Source: Fratercula arctica (taxonomy: Eukaryota > Chordata > Aves > Charadriiformes > Alcidae). Taken from it: a DNA stretch of 64,000 nucleotides. Location: the NCBI GenBank assembly GCA_947846985.1, contig CANTUZ010000001.1:33690727-33754726 (forward strand), read 5' to 3'. Shown here in pieces: positions 37,450 to 50,800 of this stretch (its first letter is position 1; the number at the start of each line of letters is the position of its first letter). A program made the translations under genes and the position numbers. The notes under the pieces were generated by a model. It did not search any database and was not told the DNA's origin. It saw nothing but the letters and a program-made list of their open reading frames with translations.

Positions 37450-40400
37450 TTAAGCCACTGCCAAAACAAGGACAAATTTAGTGCAACCTGGAGTTCATAA
37501 TCTGAAAACTGAATATAGTTAAATTACTAAAATGGCAAAACTCATCACCATTATACAGTACAAGACCTTCCTATTCATTGAGTACAGTTACATAAACATT
37601 TATGGTTATTCAAACTGCTTTTGGTATACAATTGCATCACTAACTGGGCTGTGAATTACTGTAACACTGCACAAATAAGCAGCAGTTCCAGCAAATTATA
37701 ATAAATTTCAGTATTAAATACTATTCAGACGTTACAACAGAACAAAGGCCCTCTAAAACTACAACTCCAGCTATACAACAGGAATGTACAAAGATGGTAC
37801 AAAATAAAGTGACTACAGTGGCTGGGCTCTGTACTTGCCTCTTCAGAGCTCAAGTACAGTAAATGCTCAACAGTAGTGGCTCTTGCTGAAAAGCCAAAAT
37901 ACTTACACTCAAATCATTCCTGAATCTTTTATTTTGCTTTGCGAATCAACTGTGTAAAACTAGGGGATTTTGCGCTGGTGACAGTGTTTACCACCTACTG
38001 TGTTCCCATCTCCAACAATATGTGACTATAGAAAAGGTCCCAAAGTTACGCTAGCAAATGTAACGTTTAAAATCTGATACCGTTTTTGAGAGACCTAATT
38101 AGTCTCGGAATGTGGGTTGCTTGGTTTTTTGGTTTTTATTTGGTTTTTTTGGTTGTTGTTTTTCAAAAAGCTTACACAATCTTTTAAAAGTCAAGAACAA
38201 AGATACTACACAAATTGCATTCAAGTGCATCATCTTACCGACTTACTGACCTCATTTTGAGACAGCAAATCCTCTTTAATTTTAGCATATGACTTTGAGT
38301 TTTGTTTGGTTTTTATTTTAATGCTTTATGCATACTTCTGTATTATTTATGCACCCCATTATGAATGTTTAAACTTGTTTTAGATATGGCCACTTTTAAT
38401 TGTTAATTTATAGAGGGACTATTTTCAAAGTGCTTTTTCTACAGAATCTTACAAAACATCCAAACGCTTCCATTTTTCAGAACATCGAATATATTTATGA
38501 AGTGTTTGAGTCAGGGTGTCTCCTGGAACAGTATCACCATTGTATATATTTTCCTCAACTTAAAAATTAAATTACCAAGTCAGGTTTCCCATACAGAAAA
38601 AAATGCAAGATGAAACAAACTCTACCTTACTATCTTTGTTTATAAAGCAGAGTTGTCTGGTTTACATGGACCAAAATGTGGCCCTTCATGTTTTTACAGT
38701 TTTCATTTACGCTCCTGTATTTGCGGTGAGGAGTTTTAAATATACTCAGTAATAGCATAATTTAAGACTCGCATTAGCAAAGAACAGCTTTCTGGCTAAT
38801 ATGGCAGACAGCATCAGTTAAGTATAGTGAGGGTAAGGTTTCCCAAAGATTATTAAAATTGTTAAATTACAGTAATTTTGCCAGGCTAGTTTAATGCTTT
38901 CCCAATTTTGATACCCAAGGATAGAAATCCAAAACAAATTTAAAACAATCTGTGTAGAAAACTGGTTTGGTTTTTTGTCTAAGTAAAAATTAAGTATTTC
39001 ATAACATTTTTCTCATGTAAGTTTGGAAACTATACTACTTTCCCCAGAGGCTAATAAATCAATTTCTTCCTTAATATACCAACAATCAATAGTTACATAA
39101 TGTATTTGATTGAGCCTGTAAACAAGATTCCATTTATAAAAATCATTTTTAGTGCAACTATTGCCTACCTCACTTTTTGAACGGTTGTAAGCTTTGGGAA
39201 TCTCACGATCTTTTGCCTTTCTCCAGAAAAGGCCCAGAAAAGAAAAAACACTTCACATCCAATATCCTGAATAAATCAGTTAAAAATTGGCTGTTCCTGT
39301 GGTGTTGTTTTGTAGTTTTTTTGGGGTGTTTTTTTTGGTTTTTTTTTTTGTTGTTGTTGTGTTTTTTTTTTTTTTCCCCCAAATCTATAGCTTTATACAT
39401 TTACAATGCCTTCAATATCTTTATCGATTTGGACAGGTACAGAAACACTGTACTAGTACCACCGTATCCTTGCGTCCTGAAATCCCACTTGGTGAGAATG
39501 GCAAGGGTCCAAAACCCAGAGCAAAATTTTGTCCTGAGGGCACTGTTTTTCGTATTTTATTTTCTTCACATTTCAATTTTATAGGCAAATTTGTACATTA
39601 TTGTTGTGTTAAAGGGAAGATGTTACAGCCAGAGAATGGTTTCAAATTTTTGTCTGAAATAACTTCGAAAGTCAACCTTAAAAAAAAAAAAAAAAAGAGT
39701 ATGGGGGCTGGGGGAGAAAAAAAAAATAATCCAGACAACTTTTGTGCAACTCTTCAAAAATATTTGTTACTAGCCCCATCTTCCAAATACAGGAATTAAG
39801 CTAACTTTCCCCCCTCGTTTTGGGTTCTAGAGAAAAAACAATTCCTGACGCTTGGCCTTATATTACCTATAACAAGACAAAAGACCTTGTAATGGTTGTT
39901 GGTCTTTTTGTCACATGTCATACGAAGATCAATCAATGATACATGAAGTGAGGCAATAAACTATGAGCATAACAGAATTTTAAGTTATTGGTAAAAATTT
40001 ACATTATAAGTTCATATTGGCGAGATCTCATACACATCGAGATCCATATACGTATCTATTTGTGTATCCACGTGTGTAAACACACCTATGTGCATGTACA
40101 AACATGTTAATAATCTTTTAACTCAGTGAGAAAGGTGAGCTTTGTGAGATCCAAGGCAGAAATCCAGGTGACAACTGAAGACTATAACCAGGTCTCTGTA
40201 AAAGGAGCGGTGGGATGCCTTCCTGAAACACAAAGACGTTACAAGGAGCATGCTCTTGAGTTTACCAGTGTGACACCTCACAGTAATTTAGGGGGTAGGG
40301 GAAATCAGAATTGTACACATTCCAGTAAAATTCATTAATATGTTTAGAGACTTTATCTCTCCTTGTTCCGGATCAGAAACTTGTGCACCATATCAACAGT

Positions 40401-41751
40401 GTATTTTTCTTTGGAAAAAAAACTATTAAGATTCTTTTGTTCATCCAGAAGAAGACTCCATGTTGCTCCTGCAAGTGATATGAGTTTTGAGGTGGCAACC
40501 TTGTAATTACCAGCACATGCCTTTTTCTTTCAAAGGATGTATAAAAAAAAACCCCAAAACAAATCAAAATCCAAAAAGCACTTTCAAACCACAGGATACG
40601 TAAAGGTCCAGATTTTCCTTTAGAGAGAAAGGTAAGTCATCAGCATTGGTGAGAAACTTGATCAGGCTGTTAAGATGACCTGATTAAAAGTGCCTTTAAA
40701 AAAACCAATTCAGTGAAGGTAGTTAAGAAAAATGAAAAATCAATTTGCAAGAAACTTCCCCTTTATGTTTTAATTAGCTTTCTTTGTTAAATGCTTAAGT
40801 GCTCACTGAGTAACAAAATTCTCTTTATTACTGAAAAGAAAGTTCATATACGGAGACTAAGAAATGAAGAATGAGATTAATCAAGAAGATGGCCAAAAAT
40901 CCTCAGAGGAACAAGTTTCAATCTGCTACTTTTAACACATTTACTGAGAGACTAACATACAAATTCTTCGACACAGAATTAAGGTCATATAAGTATTTGC
41001 ATACAAAAAAGCTTCAGTCAGAAACTTAGCAATTTCAACTTGATTGGCAAGCTTCAGGAAACCTGGCTGAAGAAGTATGTATGAAATTATGCTCAGCTAC
41101 CCACTCCTGCCCTTCTACCAGCTCTATAGTAGTCAACAAAAGGGAACATGTATTTGCACCTCAACAATTTCGGAGCAGACTCTCACATCTTCACATAAAG
41201 TCAAACTTGATAAAGGTGGCTATGAAGCCAGACTGCATTAAGACTGCCACTATTTTCTCCTGGCAATGGTGCCCTTGGGCACATAACACCTGGCCAATAT
41301 CGGTAATTTTTTTTTTCATTGTCTGAAGCAAGGTATTCCAGAACAGATTTTTGCAGAACATCAGTCCTCTTACTCCCACAGCGAATATAGCACATATACA
41401 AGTGGGAAAAAGAGCTATCCTGGCACAGTGGGGATCCTGAATACCATGTCTGAGACTGTCTCCTCTGAACTACTAGACAAGGGATTTTTTCATAAATATT
41501 TCAATGGTCTGAACACAGCAGTAAATACATGTTATGCGTGGGTGGACAATACTAATTACGGACTGAATAAACATACCATGTGCACAGTATCACAAAGCAC
41601 AGCACAGCTATTTTGACGTTCACCTCAAAGTCTCTTAAATGCTGATAATTACTTGAACATTTATTAGTTGGATTTTACTTTAGATATCCGTGTTCTTTCT
41701 ATCTCCTTTCAAAAGAGGAATGAAGTGAAGAGTGTTGCATCTTTGGATTTT
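37425..41751 (-). other. AKAP11: AKAP11 3' UTR (extent inferred)
   Basis: The sequence follows the AKAP11 stop without any CR1 insertion and is AT-rich, with long T/A tracts (for example 39316-39380 and 39680-39696). Several minus-strand AATAAA hexamers could serve as alternative ends, including 41660-41665 (about 90 nt after the stop), 40824-40829 and 37444-37449. The distal one gives a UTR of about 4.3 kb, near the size I recall for the mammalian mRNA. The lack of repeats across 4.3 kb, against their presence on both sides, fits purifying selection. The end point is an inference; open frames inside (for example 39177-39799 on the plus strand) are homopolymer artefacts. Confidence 0.6.
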
Positions 41752-41898
41752 TCAGATGTTTTCCAGAAGCCAACCAACCAAAGACTTATTTAGAGCTTGC
41801 ACTCCATCAGACACCTTCTCCATCATTTCACAATATTTCAGCACTGCTTGCAAGAGATCTCCAACTTTCCAGTTTCTTTCTCGCAGCCTTCTGGAAAG
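41752..41898 (-). CDS. AKAP11: AKAP11 last coding exon with stop codon
   Basis: The acceptor CTTTAG|CTTTCC is at 41898, entered in phase 0. The exon gives 48 residues including [20 protein letters not shown] and ending WLLENI, then TGA at 41752-41754. Human AKAP11 ends in the closely related WLLENA. This fixes the C-terminus of the protein and the start of the 3' UTR. Confidence 0.95.
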   Translation of the reverse strand, partial: LSRRLRERNWKVGDLLQAVLKYCEMMEKVSDGVQALNKSLVGWLLENI

Positions 41899-44800
41899 CT
41901 AAAGGGGAGACAGGAGAACACAAAACAAAATATTTTGACCAGCATATCCTGATTAACAGTTACATAAGTTATTCTTGAAACATTAGCTCATAAGAGATCA
42001 GTTGTAATGAGTTAATCATTATTCCCACATCTATAAAAACAAAAACTTCCGCAAGAATCAGGCACTTTTCTTTACGGCAGTTTTCACAAAATTTTCTTCT
42101 GGAGGGAGCGACATTTTCAAATGACGTGGTGCCACAGGTATGAGGGCTGTGGTTCATCAAGACTGCAAAAAACAGGAAATTCTGAACGCAAGATTAAGAC
42201 ATTTGCCACCCCTCCCATGCCAATAATGCACATATAAAAAGACAAAACTCAGTCTTAATAAAAGGATGTGGATTTTCCTTTCACAACATATAGTGTGGTT
42301 TGGGTGGCACAGATGCTACCCTCAATGAAAACAGTGTCTTCAGAGTTGGGAAATTATAACATCTTAGGGAAAAGGAAAAGGTGAGGGTTAAGTTAAGCTA
42401 CCACTTGGGAGCAGAGATCAGTGTAGCTGAAAACATTTATTTTTCGCCCAGCATCCAAGCAAATAAAATCTTCCTTTGCTTATATGTCAAGCTCAGCTAC
42501 ACATGGAAAAAAGCCCACCCTAAGACAAGGATGAATTTACCAGTTTGCCCAGAAGTATAAAAAAACAAAAATTAAACAAAAAATTACTAAAAAAAACCCA
42601 AACAACGAACCCCAAGCAAAACCCAACCCCCACACAGAAAAACTTTATTCTCTGTAGCTTTGTGGACAACTGTCAGTGCTGCATTTAATAAACACAATTT
42701 AGCAATTTAGACACCCTACTTATTCTTTGGAACTGTAGAATTTTATTGCCTTTCACAGTCCCTACCATGACATTTTAGATCTTAAGTTCAAAAAAAAAAA
42801 AAAGTCATAAGCAGTGTGCAGTGAAATACCTGCCACAGATACAAAATTTAAAATTAATAATGTTTCTTCTACAAACCCTGTCAGATTGCAATATGAAATT
42901 CTATTAAAACATGAAAAGGGAGACAATCTCCCTCTGCTTCTTCACCTAGATAATGGAACTGACAAAGAATGTGGGCATAAAAGCATGTATAAAACAATTT
43001 CTTGAGCAAACAGTTAACTTGAATGAGCAAAAAAGATCGTCTCTAATTTCAAGTACAATATATCCTGAACACTGAAACTTTTTTCAGTGAAAAAAAATAT
43101 GTCTTTTCTACACAAAAAGAACTGAAATCTGTAGTTATTTCTGTGAATTTTAAAACAGAGCACAGGAAGCAAGAGTTTTACAGGCTACAGCAGGCAATTT
43201 TGTAAATGCTGTTTGTAGGTTTATAAAATAGTCATTTTTCTTATGCCAGAGGAAAGTTTTGCTAATGTCCAAAGACCTACTTCAGCAAATGCAGTATAAA
43301 ACCTTTGTCCAAAGAAGAAGATACCACCATTGTAAGATGACAGAGCTAACACCTGGCCTTCACTAATCTTTGTTTTAATTTAGAGTTCAAAGTTCAATCC
43401 CACTATTTCTTTAGCAGACTGATCTGTTTCTTACTGTCAGACAAGTGAAATATTGGAGTTTATTCAAAATAGACACCAGAAATCCTAACAGCGTTAGATA
43501 AGGTCTGATTAAAAATTGCATATATATGGTTTTTTTAATCCAGGCACTTGCATAACCATGCCATCAGGCTTCTCAAAGAAGTCAAGAACTATCAATTCTA
43601 ATTAACTGGTTTCTTGTTCTAGCTCCTAACATGTATTTTGTTTCCTACATATATATTTAACGTCTTTCTGCCTTGCTAAGCATAACATGTGTCCTTAAGT
43701 AAGAGTTCATACCCAGCTGCAGCAAGTAATACCTTGCTTGATACATGCTAGGGGTATTTTTGTCTTTTATACAGCCACATCACATCAGTGGCTCATTACC
43801 CTGCTGTGATCAGCTAACACAAGCCTTTCTTCCCTTCCAGAACCCACTAACTGCTTATAGAGAAAATTACTGTTTAATGTAATCTAAAGCCCACGTAACT
43901 GAGGTAACTTACCAAAGTACCTACAAGATGACCAAAACCCCAGAGCTGGCGAGTGAGCAGTATGTGGAGGTCAGTTTAGTTTTCTGCTGGGCTGCAGTGC
44001 CCTCTGGAGGTGCTTGTCTAGCTTTACTAGGGACAGAAGTAAGAATGACTATTTATAATTTCAGAACCTCAGTTTGGGTCAGAGATCATTCCAATCGGGA
44101 AATGGGATGGAATTAAAAAAAAAAAAGGTAATCCTTCCCTGCCTCTGGGCGGGGTGGGGGGGGGAAGCAGGATTTCAGTTCATTTTAACATAACTGCATT
44201 TAGAGAACTAAAAATTAATCTATACAATTAAGTGAATCAATTAACTATTTTAACTTTTTCATGACTACTGCCTGCCTGAAGGTTTTATGTTTTATCTTTT
44301 GGTGTCAACTCAATGTCAATTTATGACTCAAGTGTCAATTAAAAAAATCTTACAGTTTCTTAGGAGTGCATACATCACCGACATTGCTATTTGCCAGAGG
44401 GCTCTTCTCAGTATATTCTCTTATTAGGGTAGCTAGAGCGGTGTTCAGGTACACAGCCAGCTAATATCATCTTTCCTATGTTATTTTATGTGTCTTCAGG
44501 CATTGGCTCAAACAGTAGCACCACAACTTTGAAATCTACTAAGTCAGACCTGGCAGAAGAATGAGAAACTGGAGGAAAAAAAAAAAAAAGGCACCTGACA
44601 TCTATTTTTTGTCTTACATGATTATAGAATCACAGAATCATTTAGGTTGGAAAAGACCCTTGGGATCATCGAGTCCAACCATCAACCCCACTCTACAAAG
44701 TTCTCCCCTACACCGTATCCCCTAACACCACATCTAAATGACTCTTAAACACATTCAGGGGTGGTGACTCCACCACCTCCCTGGGCTGCCTATTCCAGTG

Positions 44801-47800
44801 TCTCACCACTCTTTCTGTGAAGAATTTTTTCCTAATGCCCAACCTAAACCTACCCTGTTGCAGCTTGAAGGCATTCCCTCTTGTTCTATCGCTAATTACC
44901 TGTGAGAAGAGACCAGCACCAACCTCTCTACCATGTCCTTTCAAGTAGTTGTAGGGAGTGATGAGGTCTCCCCTCAGCCTCCTCTTCCTCAAACTAAACA
45001 GTCCCAGCTCCTTCAATCGCTCCTCATCAGATTTATTCTGCAGGCCCTTCACCAGCTTCGTTGCCCTCCTCTGCACTCGCTCCAGCACCTCGATATCTCT
45101 CTCATATTGAGGTGCCCAGAACTGGACACAATACTCAAGGTGTGGCCTCACCAGTACTGAGTACAGGGGGACAATCACCTCCCTACTTCTGCTGGTCACG
45201 CTATTTCTAATACAAGCCAGGATGCCATTGGCTTTCTGGGCCACCTGGGCACACTGCTGGCTCATATTCATCCGCTTGTCAGTTAGAACCCCCAGGTCCT
45301 TTTCTGCCAGGCAGCTCTCCAGCCACTCTTAACCAAGCCTGTAGCGATGCATGGGGTTGTTGTGGCCCAAGTGCAGGACCCGGCACTTGGCCTTGTTGAA
45401 GCACATTCCACTAGCATTGGCCCATCGGTCCAATCTATCCAAGTCTCTCTGTAGAGCCTCCCTATCCTCATGCAGATCAACACTCCCGCTTAACTTTGTG
45501 TCATCTGCAAACTTACTGATGATACACTCTATGTCCTTATCAAGGTCATCAATACAGATGTTAAACAGAAATGGTCCCAACACTGAGCCCTGAGGAACAC
45601 CACTTGTGACCAGCCGCCAGCTGGACCGCCATTATGTTGCAGTGTAAGATACAGGTGTGTGTCACATACACAAAGGAGAATATTATTAACACTTGTGGGT
45701 CCTACCAATAGCCTGCCTAAGGATTTGCAACACTGCAATTCACATGCAAGCACCGTGAAATAGATGGATTGATCTTCAAAAGATGGCAAAAACGGCTCCC
45801 GAGGTCAGAATGATTGTAGTCACTAAATCCAACTCATTCACATCAAAAGAACTTCAGAGAATGCTGAGGCGGGCATGTGAGAACAGAAAAAGTGAAGTAT
45901 TTTCTTCTTCATATTAAGACACTTACGATCCGTAATGGGGAGGGAATATATGAATATAAGGATTAAACCCACCAGTTTAAAATAAGAACAGAAACAGAGA
46001 AAAGTACTCTCAAACTACCTTCTAGTTTATGAAAGCATGAAGTCCACTCTAAGCGTCAGACCTAATGTACAACAGAATCACAGAATGGTTTGGGTTGGAA
46101 GGGACCTTAAAGATAGCCTAGTTCCAACCCCCCTGCCATGGGCAGGGACACCTCCCACTAGACCAGGCTGCTCAAAGCCCCATCCAGCCTGGCCTTGAAC
46201 ACTTCCAGGGATGGGGCATCCACAGCTTCTCTGGGCAACCTGTTCCAGTGCCTCACCACCCTCATACTGAAGAAGTCTAGAGTAACTAAGCACCATAGGT
46301 GCCCACATTCATCTAAGTTTGGGAGACTATTTAGTCATACTGTCCTCTACTTCCTGGCCACTCCCCTTTTCTCCTGAAATTATGATTTTAACTTTGGAAA
46401 GCACCAAGTTGAAGACTCAGTGCTAGATTTGGGAACCGAGAGCAAGCTTTTCCTTCCTTAATACACTGATATGCACATTAAGTTGTTTTTGCCAAGATCT
46501 TAATTATTAAAAACATACTAATGGCATTGCGTTAACACTTTTTCACGTTACCAAGTCACAACATAAAAATCTTTGATAATTTATCATTCATATCAACCTC
46601 ATCATCAGAGTCAATGCCTACATATCTATTAGTTTAGCCTTTCAGTAGCCAGGTAATGTAAAAATAATTGCTTGGAAGAAGATTAAAAAAAGAATAGGTC
46701 AAATGTAATAAATGCCAAATTACCACGTGCAGTTTGGTGCGTAGCCACAAAGGAATAATTTTTATGATTTTATAGGAATAAGAATTTTCTCTTATATGTT
46801 TGTGATGGAAAAACTCAGGTCAGTGCATATACCAGAATTCTGACCATTCCCTAAGAGATGCCGATTGCTAAAGCCTAACTTTTTAAACTTCCGCTTTTTT
46901 TTTGGTCACATTAAATTCAATCTATAAAACCAAAATAAAGGCACCTAAAAATGAAACAATCTTACTGAGCCTTCTTTCTTAATACTTTTAGTTGCAGTTG
47001 CTTACAGAATAAAACCATATTTAATATTTAATTAGAACCTAAACTTTTTTCTTATAAGAAAATGTGCATTTGATAGCAAAAAACAAACCTGAGGCAGAAC
47101 ACCAAAATATTAAATTAGAAATTAATTTGTATGAGAAGTGCTCAGGAAGATTCAGTTTACAGATAATTAAATACTAAGTAAAAATGCTTGAAAAAAATAC
47201 ATTTTTCACTAAATAAAAATGCTGTAATTGTATCCTCTTTGGAGTAAAACAAGGAAAACAACTAGTGTAACAAGTTAACTCAGCTTTGATTAATACTGTT
47301 CTCTTTATTTCTTATTCTATACACAGGCTAAAAAGGCTGTTCCACTTTGACCTCTCAGGATTTAAATAATTTTCCTCAACAGCAAATACCCCATTATTAT
47401 GGAGTGGCAAATGAAGCAGCAGCAGCTGGTGCATCACAGCGAATGGAAATCAAGCAAATCCTTTCCCTTCCTCGCCACCCACCAAACCCAAGTACGTACC
47501 AAGACAAATTCCCTTATAGCAGTGTCGTGAAAGTGAAGATCAGACACCTCTGTTTCAGAAGCTGCCAGCCACTGGAGCGCTGCTCTGAGTTGGGGGTCCA
47601 CTAGATTTGGTTCCAGATCAATATTCGCTATTGCTAAAGTCTTCCGTATTCGCTCCGAACCTAACATTAAAAATAAAAATCATCAAATACATAGCTTCAA
47701 ATTGTTTCCAAAAAGTCTCTGTAGTTCACTGTTTAGACTATATTTTCTTAAAAACCTCAATTTAATACACACAGATAATATAAAAGGAAAAAATCATGCT

Positions 47801-50800
47801 GGTCTGAAGTGCTTCTGTACTTTCACATAAGTATATCTTTCACATGCTTTCATAAACTTTTTGAACAGCAATGGCTCTCACATTGTCCATCAGTCATTTC
47901 TGTTTCCAAACTGCTATTTTTCACTATGCTTTCATCTACTAAATTTTTAAAAACTGTGTATTTCAGAATTCTTTCCTGTACAGGCAGACTGATCAGATTG
48001 CCTCTGATTTTTTCCAAAATATAGTGCTGTTTTTACTGAGGTCTATCCAATTTTTCCAACCTTCCTTTACAGCATGAGTTCCAAAAATTAACATTAGTAT
48101 TGAAAAAAGCAGTTGCATTAGAAACACATAGAAACTACAGCATTGTCATCTTCTGTTCCCACTCTGAATTTCTGTATTCAGCTATCACAGTAATCCACTC
48201 TCAGAACCCACTAAGCATATGTGTAGTCCTCTCCAAGTTGTTCTTGAAGTCTCTGCTTCCAGACTACTGGACTTAACTCTCTAGAAACATAGAATATATT
48301 TGCAATAAAAACATATGTTCATGTGCAGTTTACCTCAATCTCACTACTCTTCCAATTAAGCTTATAAAAATAGAGGTACATAAGGTATTTATTCCTCACT
48401 GAAGAAGTTAAGCAAGACGAAATAGATCCCCCAGGAGGAAAAAGACAGAGAAAATTAACTGGTGGAACTGTCAACATAAACGTGCTTTTGGTGGACAACA
48501 GAATATTTGTCAAGGAGCCCCAAAATCTAATACCTTTATAGGAGAATGTCCCAATTAGAAAAAAAAAAAAAATTATGACACTTAGTGGATGGAAAGCACT
48601 GTGGTAACGTATCACTGGGAGATTTTTATATATTTTTTAGTTTTCTAAAATAGATGTACATTTGGTAATAATAAGGCTGTGTTTCAAATTCTTTGGTGAA
48701 CAAGGTGCAGCTTAGAAAAAGTCAGCTTAGAAAAAGCCAGACATTCCTAGGTACGGCATGAACAGAACTTCCAAATGTATATGACGAGGTACAAAGGTTT
48801 TCTACTTAGAATACTCAGTCAGTCTCACCTCTGTGCCTGGTAAGATTACCAAGCAGATCCTCCTGGAGGCACTGCTGAGGCAGAAGAATAATGAAGAGGT
48901 GATTGCGTACAATCAACACGGCTTCACCAAGGGCAAATCATGCCTGACAAACCTGGTGGCCTTCTATGAGAAGGTCACAACATCAATAGACAATGGGAGA
49001 GCAACTGACATCATTTACCTGGACCTGAGCAAAGCCTTTGACACTGTCCCGCATGATATCCTGGTCTCCAAGCTGATAAAATATGGGTTTCATAGATGGA
49101 CAATTCAGTGGATAAAGAACTGGCTTGACGGCTTCACCCAAAGAGTGGCTGTCAATGGGTCCGTGTTCAAGTGGAGGCCAGTGACAAGTGGAGTCCCTCA
49201 AGGATCAGTACTGGGTCCGGTCTTGTTTAACATCTTCGTCAGTGACATGGACAGTGGCATAGAGTGCACCCTCAGCAAGTTTCCCGACGACACCAAGCTG
49301 TGTGGGGCGGCTGACACGCTGGAGGGAAGGGATGCCATCCAGAGGGACCTTGACAGGCTGCAGAGGTAGGCCCATGCCAACCTCATGAAGTTCAACAAGA
49401 CCAAGTGCAAGGTCCTCCATCTGGGTCAGGGCAATCCCAAGCACCAATATAGGCTGGGCAGTGACTGGCTTAAGAGCAGCCCTGACGAAAAGGACTTGGG
49501 GGTGCTGGTGGACGAGAGGCTCAACATGAGCCGCCAGTGTGCACTTGCAGCCCAGAAAGACAATTGTATCCTGGGCTGCATCAGGAGAAGCATGGCCAGC
49601 AGGTCGAGGGAGGTGATTCTCCCCCTCTACTCCACTCTCATGAGACCCCACACGGAGTACTGCGTCCAATTCTGGAGCCCCTACTACAAGAAAGATATGG
49701 ACGTGCTGGAACGCATCCAGAGAAGGGCCACGAGGATGATCAGAGGGCTGGAGCACCTCTCCTATGAAGACAGACTGAGAGGGTTGGGGTTGTTCAGTCT
49801 GGAGAAAAGAAGGCTGCGAGGAGACCTTATAGTGGCCTACCAGTATCTTAAGGGGGCCTACAAGAAAGCTGGTGAGGGACTTTTTAGGATGTCGGGTAAC
49901 GGTAGGACTAGAGGGAATGGATTAAAACTAGAGATGGGTCAATTCAGACTGGACGTTAGGAAGAAGTTCTTCACCATGAGGGTGGTGAGACACTGGAAGA
50001 GGTCGCCCAGAGAGGTGGTGGAAGCCCCATCCCTGGAAGTTTTTAAGGCCAGGCTGGACGGGGCTCTGAGCAACCTGATCTAGGGGGAGGTGTCCCTGCC
50101 CATGGCAGGGGGGTTGGAACTAGATTATCTTTAAGGTCCCTTCTGACCCTAACAATTCTATGATGCTATGAATACTACTTAAATGGTCCTACAATGAAAG
50201 TTAACAGAAAGAATCTTTTCAAAACAACAGTGAGATGGTGAAGAAATTAAACAGGAAAAACTTCACTAGAAAATCTTTAATACAGTATAAAGCAGTCTGT
50301 TGGACTCCCGGAGACACCAAAACTGTGTAAAGAAATAAAATCAAGCACTATTTTAATTGAGCAATTTGAGCATTTGAGATGCTTTTTGAAGTTGAGACCA
50401 AAAGAAAGGAATGGTATATTGATAACCTAGATTAAACCTACAGAGCAGAAAATATTTTAATTATAATTATTTTCTAAGGCAAAAATATTCAATAATTTAA
50501 TTTAATTTCCTTGTAACCTTACAGTCAGATCTGATTTTTAAAAAAATAAATTTAAAAGATGTGGTTCACTTCCATACATTTTTCCAAGAGCTTAAAAAAA
50601 AAAAAAAAGGAAAGAAATAACCACACATCTTTCTGCTTACGTCAAGACTATTTGAAGATGTGTAACATGACTGAATATCCTCTGTAAGTGGGCAGCAGAG
50701 GTTTCTTGAAACACTTATTTCATCTTCAGAGTATACCCAATACAAAGAAAAGCTCTGTTACCACTTGCTCTAACGTCCGCTCATCTTTAAATCCACCTCA

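Larger units (their letters stand above)
41899..47499 (-). other. AKAP11 last intron, hosting two CR1 fragments
   Basis: The intron runs from GTACGT to TTTAG (5.6 kb). It contains CR1 pieces at 44622-45630 and 46073-46279, both in the gene's orientation. The rest is AT-rich unique sequence with A-runs (42789-42802, 44114-44126) and a G-run near 44149-44164. Confidence 0.8.

Noticed and set aside
39177..39799. Overlapping plus-strand open frames of 135 and 170 codons
   Set aside because: They are made of T-rich homopolymer sequence antisense to the AKAP11 3' UTR (poly-Phe/Val stretches), without coding character.
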